Below are positions 26,627-34,445 of a stretch of 36,793 nucleotides of DNA, one piece after another (the stretch's first letter is position 1; each line of letters opens with the position of its first letter). The translations under genes were made by a program, and so were the position numbers. Source of the DNA: Lachnospiraceae bacterium (GTDB lineage Bacteria; Bacillota; Clostridia; Lachnospirales; Lachnospiraceae); contig JAFZGJ010000080.1 of assembly GCA_017555455.1 (NCBI GenBank), positions 1-36,793 on the forward strand. Direction: 5' to 3'. The notes beneath the pieces are model-generated. The model ran no database searches. It worked only from the letters and a program-made list of their open reading frames with translations, and was not told where the DNA came from.

Positions 26627-26686
26627 ATTAAATTTTCCTCCTTAAAATATGTTACATTTAATATCGATAATTCTTTATTGCTAAAC

Positions 26687-26715
26687 ATTATACTATTAAA
26701 CATTGGTAAATTCAA
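26687..26715 (-). promoter_or_regulatory. Strong promoter of pgi
   Basis: On the minus strand TTGAAT (26710-26715) and TATAAT (26687-26692) are separated by exactly 17 bases. The leader is about 55 bases and ends in AAGGAGG before the ATG at 26626. Confidence 0.8.
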
Positions 26716-26718
26716 GAA

Positions 26719-27723
26719 TTAGTATAATGCAGCAACCGCTACCATCATCATACTGTTTTCCTGCCATACATCGGCCCATTCAGAATAAGGCAGCGGAGAA
26801 AATTTTCTTCCCGTTTCAATACAAACCGTAGGAATTCCTTTTTCCCATATCATATAATTGTATTCTAACCCTTTTAAATCAGAAGGTCCCGGATCCAATC
26901 TATATCCGGATATTGTTTGACAATGATTCGCCAATATTTGACTTCTTACCAACAAATCTCCCTGTTGTCCCAGATTCCAATAAATAGCACCTTCCATAGT
27001 ATGGTAAGTAATGGCCGCTACAAACTCTCTTTGTTCCAAAGCATTTTTCACTGCAATAGCCTCCGGCTCTGTAAACGGTGCTTCCCCATTATATGTATCA
27101 GAACAAGGCATAAGTTCAGTAATATTGGAATTCCAGCCCACAGAAAACTGTCTGTTCAAATCCACCCCTCTGGCATTGGCTTTCCATCTTTTTGGATTAG
27201 ATGCTCCTTTTAAACTAAGCCCATAATTTCTTAATGCTTCATTTTGAATTCCTTCAAACCCATACTGTGATATGGTTACTCCATCGGGATTCACCATAGG
27301 AAGTAAATAAATGCAACAATCTTCAAATATCTGACCATAGGTTTCTCCGTTAGGCAGCATTTCATTCCAATTTTTTAAATTCATTTCCAAAGATTTCATC
27401 ATAATCCAAGTATTCATCCATTCTCTGGCATGAATGGAACTTTGCACATAAATAGCCTTTGGCGCATTTGGATTCCCCAATACAATCTGAAAAATAATTC
27501 TGTTATCCAAAGAAGTTCCTACACTTGAAACCTGAATCAAATCCGGATATTTATTTCCCAATTGCTGAATATCCTCCATCATTTCCGCATAGGAATAAAT
27601 ATGATCCGATGTATCTACAATTTCTTCCTGTCCGTTAACATCCGCCGCCATAACACTGCCCGAACAAATTAATGTTAACAATAAAATCAATCCTACAGTT
27701 CTTATCCACTTATTTTTTCTCAT
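26719..27723 (-). CDS. Secreted M14-family zinc carboxypeptidase
   Basis: A 334-residue protein with a signal peptide (cleavage probably after VMA, about residue 27) and an M14 peptidase domain. Zinc ligands are in the HxxE block SSIHAREW and in AITYHTMEG; the substrate-binding block GVDLNRQFSVGW and the catalytic-glutamate block VCIETGRKF are present. Such enzymes trim C-terminal residues from peptides, including cell-wall peptides (gamma-D-glutamyl-diamino acid peptidases). No lipobox, sorting signal or LysM domain is seen, so it is probably released. ATG 27723 has GGAG upstream; a start 24 bases earlier lacks spacing. Transcribed alone. Confidence 0.9.
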   Translation of the reverse strand: MRKNKWIRTVGLILLLTLICSGSVMAADVNGQEEIVDTSDHIYSYAEMMEDIQQLGNKYPDLIQVSSVGTSLDNRIIFQIVLGNPNAPKAIYVQSSIHAREWMNTWIMMKSLEMNLKNWNEMLPNGETYGQIFEDCCIYLLPMVNPDGVTISQYGFEGIQNEALRNYGLSLKGASNPKRWKANARGVDLNRQFSVGWNSNITELMPCSDTYNGEAPFTEPEAIAVKNALEQREFVAAITYHTMEGAIYWNLGQQGDLLVRSQILANHCQTISGYRLDPGPSDLKGLEYNYMIWEKGIPTVCIETGRKFSPLPYSEWADVWQENSMMMVAVAALY

Positions 27724-27828
27724 TTTCTCCACATGCAACACAATCATCCTCTTTTAAGACAATGAATTGTTTCCTTTCTCCTCTAAGTTTAATAAAATCA
27801 TTTTATATATATAACATTTTCTCATTCA

Positions 27829-27857
27829 ACTATATATTTTTTATTATATTAAGTCAA
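27829..27857 (-). promoter_or_regulatory. Promoter of the M14 carboxypeptidase gene
   Basis: On the minus strand TTGACT (27852-27857) and TATAGT (27829-27834) are 17 bases apart. The leader before ATG 27723 would be about 100 bases. A second, weaker candidate (TTGAAT with TATAAA) overlaps downstream. Confidence 0.6.
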
Positions 27858-27874
27858 CAAATGTCTTTTATGAA

Positions 27875-27903
27875 TTGTCTTATTTTTTTATAAATGATAT
27901 ACT
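27875..27903 (+). promoter_or_regulatory. Promoter of the MBOAT/AlgX-like pair
   Basis: TTGTCT (27875-27880) and TATACT (27898-27903) are 17 bases apart. The leader is about 42 bases and contains a GAAAGG ribosome site before ATG 27952. It is divergent from, and only about 20 bases away from, the carboxypeptidase promoter. Confidence 0.65.
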
Positions 27904-27951
27904 TAAGGTTACGCAGAATAAAATTACTATTATAGTAGAAAGGTTATAATT

Positions 27952-29433
27952 ATGCTTTTTAGTTCCATGTTTTTTCTATGGGTCTTTTTACCCATTGTAA
28001 TAGTGGGTAACTTTGCCTTATCCATGATTCCTTTTAACAAGGAAGAAACACGTATCCGAGTTAAAAATACGTTTCTTCTTATCTCCAGTATTCTTTTTTA
28101 TGCATGGGGAAATATAAATTATCTTTTTTTGATGCTTGGTTCTATTTTATTAAACTACATAGGAGGACTTTTTATTACCCGCTCTCCCAAATATAAAAGG
28201 AGTAAACTTTTTGTAGTTATCGGTTTAAATCTGGGCCTTCTTTTCATATTTAAATATTTTAATATGTTAGTCATTGTTATAGAGTCCATCTTAAGCTTCG
28301 ACGGCAATGGAGCCCAATTACTGCACAATATGCTTAGCATGCAGGGAACCGGAGCTTTAGGACTTCCTTACATTGCATTGCCCATCGGAATTTCTTTCTT
28401 TACCTTCCAGGCAATGTCGTATGTTATTGATGTTTATTGGGGTAAAACCGATGTTCAGAAAAACTTATTTGACTTTGCTTTATACGTATCCTTCTTTCCA
28501 CAATTAGTAGCAGGACCTATTGTAAAATACAGCGATATTGCTGCCCAATTAAAGAAACGTGAAGAAACCATTGCCATGTTTATCAGTGGACAAAAGCGTT
28601 TCTGTTACGGTTTGGCAAAGAAAGTTCTTTTATCAAATACCTTTGCGGAAATCGCAGATACCATTTGGGCTTTAGACATCTCCACCATGGGAACTTCTGT
28701 TGCATGGCTTGGCATTCTTGCTTATACCTTGCAGATTTATTACGACTTCTCCGGTTATTCTGATATGGCAATCGGTATTGGGAAAATGTTAGGATTTGAA
28801 TTTAAAGAAAACTTCAACTATCCCTACACCTCTCTTTCCGTTCAGGAATTTTGGCGCAGATGGCACATTTCCTTATCTACCTGGTTTAAGGAATATGTTT
28901 ACATTCCTCTGGGAGGCAACCGCCGCGGAAACGGAAGAACTTATTTCAATTTATTTGTTGTTTGGTTTTTAACCGGAATCTGGCACGGTGCCAATTTCAC
29001 ATTTTTACTTTGGGGGCTTTGGTACTTCGCTTTCCTGATTCTGGAACGTTTATTCTTGGGAAAATGGTTACAGAAAAATCCTGTTAAAATTTTCAACTGG
29101 ATTTACTCTATTTTAGTTGTTATGATTGGTTGGGTATTTTTCCGTGCAAATAATCTTTTCGATGCAGTTAACTTTTTAAAACAGATGTTTGGCGGATTTG
29201 CCTCTAACTATACGGTTGTTTCTTTCTTATCTATGAAAGCAGTCATTGCATTTGTTTTAGGAATTTTATTTGCAGGATTACTTCAACGACCACTGCAGGC
29301 AACTTATGAAAAGAACAAACACCGCACTCCGGTTATGATCTGTGATTTAGCAATTCAGCTTGTTACCCTTGTGCTTTGTATTCTTTTGATGGTAAGCGGA
29401 ACCTATAATCCATTTATCTACTTCCAGTTTTAG
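27952..29433 (+). CDS. MBOAT-family O-acyltransferase (DltB/AlgI-like)
   Basis: A 493-residue membrane protein of the MBOAT family with about eleven helices. Family marks are YAWGNINYLFLMLGSILLNY, PIGISFFTFQAMSYVIDVYW, FFPQLVAGPIVKYSD, YYDFSGYSDMAIGIGKMLGF, and the catalytic-histidine block GIWHGANFTFLLWGLWYF. AlgI-type members move an acetyl group across the membrane for O-acetylation of an exopolysaccharide or cell-wall polymer. The next gene encodes an AlgX/AlgJ-like partner, matching the two-part AlgI/AlgJ arrangement. No polysaccharide synthesis genes are nearby, so the polymer is unknown. Confidence 0.92.
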   Translation: MLFSSMFFLWVFLPIVIVGNFALSMIPFNKEETRIRVKNTFLLISSILFYAWGNINYLFLMLGSILLNYIGGLFITRSPKYKRSKLFVVIGLNLGLLFIFKYFNMLVIVIESILSFDGNGAQLLHNMLSMQGTGALGLPYIALPIGISFFTFQAMSYVIDVYWGKTDVQKNLFDFALYVSFFPQLVAGPIVKYSDIAAQLKKREETIAMFISGQKRFCYGLAKKVLLSNTFAEIADTIWALDISTMGTSVAWLGILAYTLQIYYDFSGYSDMAIGIGKMLGFEFKENFNYPYTSLSVQEFWRRWHISLSTWFKEYVYIPLGGNRRGNGRTYFNLFVVWFLTGIWHGANFTFLLWGLWYFAFLILERLFLGKWLQKNPVKIFNWIYSILVVMIGWVFFRANNLFDAVNFLKQMFGGFASNYTVVSFLSMKAVIAFVLGILFAGLLQRPLQATYEKNKHRTPVMICDLAIQLVTLVLCILLMVSGTYNPFIYFQF

Positions 29434-29444
29434 GAGAAAATATT

Positions 29445-30680
29445 ATGTCAGAAAATCGCAACTTAAAAACATATTCCATAATCTCCATTGCCCTATTTAT
29501 GGCTATATTAATTCTGCCTACCTTTATTTGGGGTGTTGGAAAAATATTACCCGGCAAACCTATCAATGCCTTAAACTTTGACTTAGGGGAAAACCGTAAC
29601 ATGGCAAAGTTTCCTGAACAGTTTACTCCAACTTATGGTACGGAATTGGAAGCTTTCTATAATGACCATTTACCATTCCGTTCCATTATTATTTCTGCCA
29701 ATCGATTTTTAACGGCAACTACGGAAAAGCCTTATGATGATATTATCAGTCCATTTTTAGTAAAAACCTTTTATTCCAAACCTTCCGAAGAAGGTGAACC
29801 GGCTATCGAATATATGCCTCCGAAATTACACAACAATCTTACCATCGAAGGGCGTGACGGCTGGCTGTTTTTTGGAACGGAAGAAAACTTAAACGACTAT
29901 TTAGGCAGCAATATCCTCAGCGATGAAGAATTAGATCTTTATTTATCAAAAATGGTAAAATTAAACGAACTTTGCAAGGCACAGGGAAAAGAACTTTATT
30001 TCTTTATTCCTCCTAACAAAACCCAGGTCTATCCTGAAAAAATGCCAAGCTATACCATTGTTGACAGTTACACCCGGGTTCAACGTTTGGTAGACTATGT
30101 TCAAGCTAATTCCGATGTTAAAATTGTCTATCCTTTACAAGAGCTTACAGCTGCCAAAGAGAATATGCAGGTTTATTTAAAAACAGATACCCACTGGAAT
30201 GAGGCCGGTGCTTTTATTGGAACCCAGGCATTATACACTCTTATGGGAATGCCCACTACCGATATCGGGGATGTGAATCATTATGAAAAAGATTTTACAG
30301 AAGGTGACTTAATCCGAATGGGAAATTTAAATCCGGATGATTTTCCTCCGGATACCAATTTTGAAGTAGATTATAAACTGGATGTAGCTGTTACGCCATT
30401 GGATGATACTGATATTACACAATGGTTATACAAAACCTCTTCTACTTCTGACAATGACTGTAATTTCTTAATTGCCGGCGATTCATACCGCTTATTTATG
30501 ACCAAATACCTTTGCAGGGATTTCAGTCTATTTAACCAGATTCATACCGACTCTGTAGGAGAACCTGAAGTAGAAGGATTGCTGGAAAATGCAGATATTA
30601 TTGTTATTGAATCGGTAGAAAGATTTAACCATACTTTATTAAATACTTTGGAACATTTTATCCGGTATTTGGAACAGTAA
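29445..30680 (+). CDS. AlgX/AlgJ-like SGNH acetyltransferase (DHHW family)
   Basis: A 411-residue protein with an N-terminal membrane anchor (about residues 9-30) and an extracytoplasmic SGNH-type domain. Marks are YNDHLPFRS, GRDGWLFFGTEENLNDYLG, FFIPPNKTQVYPEKMP, the catalytic block KTDTHWNEAGAF and the serine block IAGDSYRLFM. It would transfer acetyl groups received through the MBOAT protein to an extracellular polysaccharide. Its AGGAG ribosome site overlaps the TAG stop of the MBOAT gene, so the two are translated together, and a hairpin follows the stop codon. Confidence 0.87.
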   Translation: MSENRNLKTYSIISIALFMAILILPTFIWGVGKILPGKPINALNFDLGENRNMAKFPEQFTPTYGTELEAFYNDHLPFRSIIISANRFLTATTEKPYDDIISPFLVKTFYSKPSEEGEPAIEYMPPKLHNNLTIEGRDGWLFFGTEENLNDYLGSNILSDEELDLYLSKMVKLNELCKAQGKELYFFIPPNKTQVYPEKMPSYTIVDSYTRVQRLVDYVQANSDVKIVYPLQELTAAKENMQVYLKTDTHWNEAGAFIGTQALYTLMGMPTTDIGDVNHYEKDFTEGDLIRMGNLNPDDFPPDTNFEVDYKLDVAVTPLDDTDITQWLYKTSSTSDNDCNFLIAGDSYRLFMTKYLCRDFSLFNQIHTDSVGEPEVEGLLENADIIVIESVERFNHTLLNTLEHFIRYLEQ

Positions 30681-30697
30681 TTGGATTTATAAACGAT

Positions 30698-30739
30698 AAT
30701 TTAGGGGTGGCATTCGTATGAATGTCCCCCCATTAAATT
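30698..30739. terminator. Two-way terminator between the AlgX-like gene and the DUF6198-like gene
   Basis: Left arm 30698-30715 and right arm 30720-30739 form a long stem with an AT-rich base, a GC core (GGGGTGGCATTC against GAATGTCCCCCC, one mismatch and one wobble) and a 4-base loop. It lies in the gap between the two converging genes. Confidence 0.75.
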
Positions 30740-30742
30740 GAA

Positions 30743-31423
30743 TCAATTTATTATATTTTTCAAAGGAAATGCATCTTTAAAATCAAATTTATCTTTTAAA
30801 AATTGGCTGATACGGCCAATCAACCAACCATTAATTATTGCACAAGCAATAGTCCCCCACTTTACTCCTACAAAAGTGCCGAAGAAACACAGCGATAAAA
30901 TCACACCCAAAACACAACTGCAACAGTCATATATTGTTTTTGTTTTACCGATTTCTACATTGAATTTTTGTGAAATTTCTTTGACAAACAATTCATATGC
31001 TTCAGGTGGAAAATATGTATGGAACAGAAGGGCTACCCCTATTGCACAAATTACCAATCCTACAATATATAGTACTATCTGCCATACCATTCCTTCAAAA
31101 GAAAACAATGCAGCAATACCCATAGCAGCATCCAAAACTATTCCATATATAAAAGCTGTGGCAAATGATAAAAAATAACTTTTCTTGACCTTACATGTAA
31201 TCACTGATAGAACACTTAACAGAAATGCTTGAAAAACATATTCGGACATTCCAAATGAAAAAAACGGAAGAAATTGTGATACTTTCAGATGTATAAGGTA
31301 TGCCGGTGCCACAACCATTGACATACCAAAATCTGACCTTTCCATAAAAGCCGTCCCTAGTGCCAACACAATAATTCCCGCAACATATGCCATTTCACAA
31401 TAAAATACTCTTTTTCCTTTCAT
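30743..31423 (-). CDS. DUF6198-like (YczE/YyaS/YitT-type) membrane protein
   Basis: A 226-residue protein with about five or six hydrophobic segments. The first region has GIIVLALGTAFMERSDFGMSM, like the ALGxAL-xxxxLG start of YczE/YitT-type proteins, and later FATAFIYGIVLDAAMG and LGVILSLCFFG. The function of this family is not known. ATG 31423 is chosen for its GGAG site 7 bases upstream; the frame runs back into the regulator gene. It follows the Crp/Fnr-type regulator by 38 bases, so it may be that regulator's target. It ends against a hairpin shared with the converging AlgX-like gene. Confidence 0.75.
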   Translation of the reverse strand: MKGKRVFYCEMAYVAGIIVLALGTAFMERSDFGMSMVVAPAYLIHLKVSQFLPFFSFGMSEYVFQAFLLSVLSVITCKVKKSYFLSFATAFIYGIVLDAAMGIAALFSFEGMVWQIVLYIVGLVICAIGVALLFHTYFPPEAYELFVKEISQKFNVEIGKTKTIYDCCSCVLGVILSLCFFGTFVGVKWGTIACAIINGWLIGRISQFLKDKFDFKDAFPLKNIIN

Positions 31424-31461
31424 ATGTATCTCCAAATCAAATGAAATTTTACGTGATATTG

Positions 31462-32127
31462 CTAACAAACAATATCACGTAATTTCTTTTTGTCTATAAT
31501 CCTAACACCTTTTCTGGTCACCTCAATCATGCCATCCGAAACAAAGTGTTTGAGCATTCTGGTAACCACTTCTCTGGCAGTCCCCAAATGGCGTGCAATC
31601 TGTTCATGGGTCATAGACACTACTTCTGTTCCATTCTCCGTTATTTCATCAAGTAAAAAAATAGCCAGACGTTTATCCATACTCATAAACACAATCTGTT
31701 GCATAACCCACATAACGTCCGAAAAACGTTGAACAGCTATTTCAAGGGCATAGTTTTTTACTTCTAAAACCCGCTCACTTACCTTACCAAAGGCCATAGC
31801 ATTTATCACATAACATTCACTTGGCATTTCTGCATCTACATAGACATCAAAAGAAATACTTTGCAAGACGCATGATGCTGATAACATGCAGATATCTCCG
31901 CAAGACAGTCTGTATAATGTGATTTCTTTTCCTTCTTCCGAAAGCATATATAAACGCAGCTTCCCGCTTTTTACTATATATAAACCGGAACATTCTTTAT
32001 TATTATGAACTGACTGTTCTTTTTCAAACTGAACAACTGATGAATGTTGACATAAATACTCTTTATCTTCACTGTTAAGTTTTCCCCAAAAAGGAAAATA
32101 TTCACTATAAAACTTCTCAAAAGACAT
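31462..32127 (-). CDS. Crp/Fnr-family transcription regulator
   Basis: A 221-residue protein. Residues 15-125 form a cyclic-nucleotide-binding-type beta barrel (SGLYIVKSGKLRLYMLSEEG, ITLYRLSCGDICML). A long dimer helix follows, then a C-terminal winged helix (MTHEQIARHLGTAREVVTRM) typical of the family. The N-terminal cysteine cluster needed for an FNR iron-sulfur centre is absent, so it is not a classic oxygen-sensing FNR. The ribosome site is weak (AGG directly before the ATG, GAAGGGG 12 bases back). It has a strong promoter with an inverted repeat and is followed by the DUF6198-like gene. Confidence 0.9.
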   Translation of the reverse strand: MSFEKFYSEYFPFWGKLNSEDKEYLCQHSSVVQFEKEQSVHNNKECSGLYIVKSGKLRLYMLSEEGKEITLYRLSCGDICMLSASCVLQSISFDVYVDAEMPSECYVINAMAFGKVSERVLEVKNYALEIAVQRFSDVMWVMQQIVFMSMDKRLAIFLLDEITENGTEVVSMTHEQIARHLGTAREVVTRMLKHFVSDGMIEVTRKGVRIIDKKKLRDIVC

Positions 32128-32175
32128 CCTATAACCACGCCCCTTCTTTTTATTTCAGACTATTAATTTTCTTTT

Positions 32176-32204
32176 GTTATACAAATCATATGTTTATTTG
32201 TCAA
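32176..32204 (-). promoter_or_regulatory. Strong promoter of the Crp/Fnr-type gene with an embedded inverted repeat
   Basis: On the minus strand TTGACA (32199-32204) and TATAAC (32176-32181) are 17 bases apart; the -35 overlaps the end of the upstream PaaK-like gene. Between them, ACAAAT (32181-32186) and ATTTGT (32196-32201) form an inverted repeat with a 9-base spacer, well placed for autoregulation by the regulator encoded downstream. Confidence 0.75.
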
Positions 32205-33366
32205 CACTTTCCCTTTGCATATTTATAATATGCTTAAACTTTCCACTATTTGGATTCTGCGCAGGTAAACTATCCGATAAGCGGATAGCTACATCTGTAA
32301 TATTATGGCTTGTTAAAAATTTTTCCAAGCACTCTTTGGCACTTTCAAATACTTTCTTTTTGTTTTTCCCAGCCTTTTCCTCTATCCGAAGTTCTAATCT
32401 ATTCCCCGAATATACCAACAACTGAAAACGGCGAAGGTCATGCACCTCTTTTAACACGGCGTAGAAAGATAAGGGAGCAATTTTTATCTCTTTTCCTTCT
32501 GCCATAAAAGTGGTAACATCATCTGTTCTTCCTTCCAATTCAATCCAGGGTGATTTCTTTCCGCAACCGCAGGGTTCATGGTGCATAATCACCCGATCTG
32601 TTATTTCATAGCGGATATAGGGCTGCGTATAATTATAAAGATTCGTAAGATAAATTTTCTCAGACTGTACGCCATCATCTACCGGATTTCCTTCCTTATC
32701 TACCGCCTCCACAATCAGCCAATCGTCATTAATATGAAAATGCTGTTTTCTGCATTCACAGGCAACGCTTCCGCCTTCGGTACAGGAATATGATGTCTGT
32801 ACATAGCAATGAAATGTTTCCGCAAGTTTCTTCCGTAAATCATCTGACAAATATTCACCACCGGTCATAATAATCACAGGTGAGATCCGCAATCTTCCTT
32901 CTTTTGCTTCCTCAATCAAAAGTTCCAAATTCGATGGATATCCCCCCAACATATCCGGTTGAAACTGATTTAACTGCTCCAAAATTTTCTCTATAGGATA
33001 TAACGCACTGGATACTGCAAGCTGCTTCTTTTTCCAGGGCATACTCCTTAATCGGGAACGGATACTGCTGTTTCCCAAATAAAAACCTTCGTCTGCAAAT
33101 ACACCAATACTCTTTTTACCCCTTTTCATGAACGCCATTAAGTCTTCTTTTCTGGCATAACTTCGGCAGGCACTAATTCCTCCCATAATATTATTTGCAG
33201 TTTTATCATACACGGAAATAAGAGGATTTCCCGTAGAACCGGAGGTGGTAAATACCAGATATTTTTTCTTCATTTTTCGCCCAATGTTATCCTTATCTTC
33301 CAAAAACTTTTCTACTTCTTCTAATTTTAAATCTCTATCACAAACCCAATCGTCCCAATGTTCCAT
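32194..33366 (-). pseudogene. PaaK-like adenylate-forming enzyme, main C-terminal fragment of a frameshifted gene
   Basis: A 390-residue reading frame carrying most of a phenylacetate-CoA ligase/CapK-like adenylate-forming enzyme. The nucleotide-binding loop is LVFTTSGSTGNP, and the later motifs include YSCTEGGSVACEC, the YIRYEITDRV region and WIELEGRTDDV. The missing N-terminal 69 residues are encoded just upstream in another frame; adding one A to the A6 run around 33375-33380 would join them into a protein of about 459 residues reading PTDKKTLMEHW. Its ATG overlaps the upstream stop as TAATG, so reinitiation could still make this part. It follows a TetR regulator gene. The acid substrate is unknown. 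Confidence 0.75.
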
Positions 33367-33575
33367 TAAAGTTTTTTATCGGTAGGTGGTAAGTCTGACA
33401 ACGAAAAATCTTCCGGCACTTTCTCATAAAGTTTCTTATAATAAGGACTGCTTTGTCTTGCATAATTTACTATATTCTCCAATCTTTCTCTACGGATTTC
33501 CTGTTTTTTCTGCTCACTCATCTTTTCATAATCTTTGCAAAGTTTCATTGCCTTGAAAATTCCGGTATCCTTCAT
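33366..33575 (-). pseudogene. PaaK-like adenylate-forming enzyme, N-terminal fragment
   Basis: A 69-residue frame with the typical N-terminus of CapK/PaaK-like enzymes (RRERLENIVNYARQSSPYYK, then SLSDLPPTDKK). It ends at a TAA two codons after the A6 run, where the other fragment begins. It starts 9 bases after the TetR gene and is in the same orientation. Most likely one gene broken by loss of a single A; a base-calling error or leaky slippage at the run would also explain it. Confidence 0.75.
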
Positions 33576-33584
33576 AATGCCTCC

Positions 33585-34217
33585 TTATTTACATATCCCA
33601 TATAACATCATGTCTAAATATTCTTTCATTTCCTCTTTGATTTTTTCACTGTGTTCAAGAAACTGTTCCGGTGTCTGCTGATACTGCAACAAATATTTAT
33701 TTAATACAGCATTGGTATAAATATGTAGCCCGGTTATGGCCGCCTGTATTTTGCTTTCATCTTTAAATTCCAGTGTAGCAACTGCCATTTTAAGGATTTC
33801 GTCAGATTCTAATTGAATACTGTTTCTATACCTTTGCATGATTTCCGCCTTCCCATCTGCAATTTCTACAGCTGCGTCACGGGATGCCATATTTACCATA
33901 TGCATCTCGTCCTTATACTGCATACATATAGCTATTTTCCGATTCATACTTGAAAACAAAATCTCATAGAAATCACCTTTCATTACATTTTCTGTTTTTG
34001 ACACTAAACGTTCCATGGCTTTTTCCAGGCAATAAAGGTAGTATTGCTTTTTAGAACCAAAATAGTGAAATAAAATCCCTTTGGAAATTTGGCACTTTTT
34101 TGTAATACCATCTGTGCTTACATCCTTATAAGATTTTAAAGAAAATTCTTTTATTCCTATTGATAAAATCAGTTCCTTCTTATGAGCGGGTAAATTTTCA
34201 AATGTTTCCAGCGACAT
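33585..34217 (-). CDS. TetR/AcrR-family transcription regulator
   Basis: A 210-residue protein with an N-terminal TetR helix-turn-helix (about residues 11-57): KKELILSIGIKEFSLKSYKD, then ITKKCQISKGILFHYFGSKK, ending in the usual Y-F-G-S-K block. The all-helical C-terminal part would bind an effector, unknown here. A GGAGG ribosome site is 7 bases before the ATG. It is the first gene of a unit with the split PaaK-like enzyme, and two similar palindromes around its promoter suggest it represses its own operon. Confidence 0.92.
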   Translation of the reverse strand: MSLETFENLPAHKKELILSIGIKEFSLKSYKDVSTDGITKKCQISKGILFHYFGSKKQYYLYCLEKAMERLVSKTENVMKGDFYEILFSSMNRKIAICMQYKDEMHMVNMASRDAAVEIADGKAEIMQRYRNSIQLESDEILKMAVATLEFKDESKIQAAITGLHIYTNAVLNKYLLQYQQTPEQFLEHSEKIKEEMKEYLDMMLYGICK

Positions 34218-34280
34218 GAAACACCTCCGAAATGTCTTTTGTGATTCTTTAATAATATAAGTTAAATTTTTGCAATTCCA

Positions 34281-34338
34281 TCGACTACGCAGTCAATTTA
34301 TCTGGTTAAAGAATACTATATTTTGACTTTATGGTCAA
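34281..34338 (-). promoter_or_regulatory. Promoter of the TetR operon with two matching operator palindromes
   Basis: On the minus strand TTGACC (34333-34338) and TATTCT (34310-34315) are 17 bases apart. Two 16-base palindromes fit the pattern TTGACT-N4-AGTCAA, each with one mismatch: 34323-34338 (TTGACTTTATGGTCAA), covering the -35, and 34281-34296 (TCGACTACGCAGTCAA), just past the transcription start. Their centres are 42 bases apart, about four helical turns. This arrangement is typical of TetR-family autorepression. Confidence 0.65.
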
Positions 34339-34384
34339 TTTAAATGTACAAGCATTTTGCCTACTCCTATTTAAGCATTGACAA

Positions 34385-34412
34385 AGGGGCTGTTGCCCAA
34401 AGCAACAGCCCC
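34385..34412 (-). terminator. Hairpin terminator after the shortened glycoside hydrolase gene
   Basis: AGGGGCTGTTGC pairs perfectly with GCAACAGCCCCT around a short loop. On the minus strand it is followed by TTTGTC, a short T tract. It lies about 35 bases past the stop codon at 34446. Confidence 0.7.
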
Positions 34413-34445
34413 TCATTATCATGAGTAATGTGCATTAAAACCTAT

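Noticed and set aside
31462-32127. Oxygen-sensing FNR
   Set aside because: The cysteines do not form the N-terminal cluster needed to bind an iron-sulfur centre, so only the general Crp/Fnr family call is kept.
33366-33385. Programmed -1 ribosomal frameshifting at the A6 run in the PaaK-like gene
   Set aside because: The zero-frame codons are AAA AAA CTT, which do not form the classic X-XXY-YYZ heptamer in frame, and no stimulatory hairpin is clear. A simple one-base loss is more likely.
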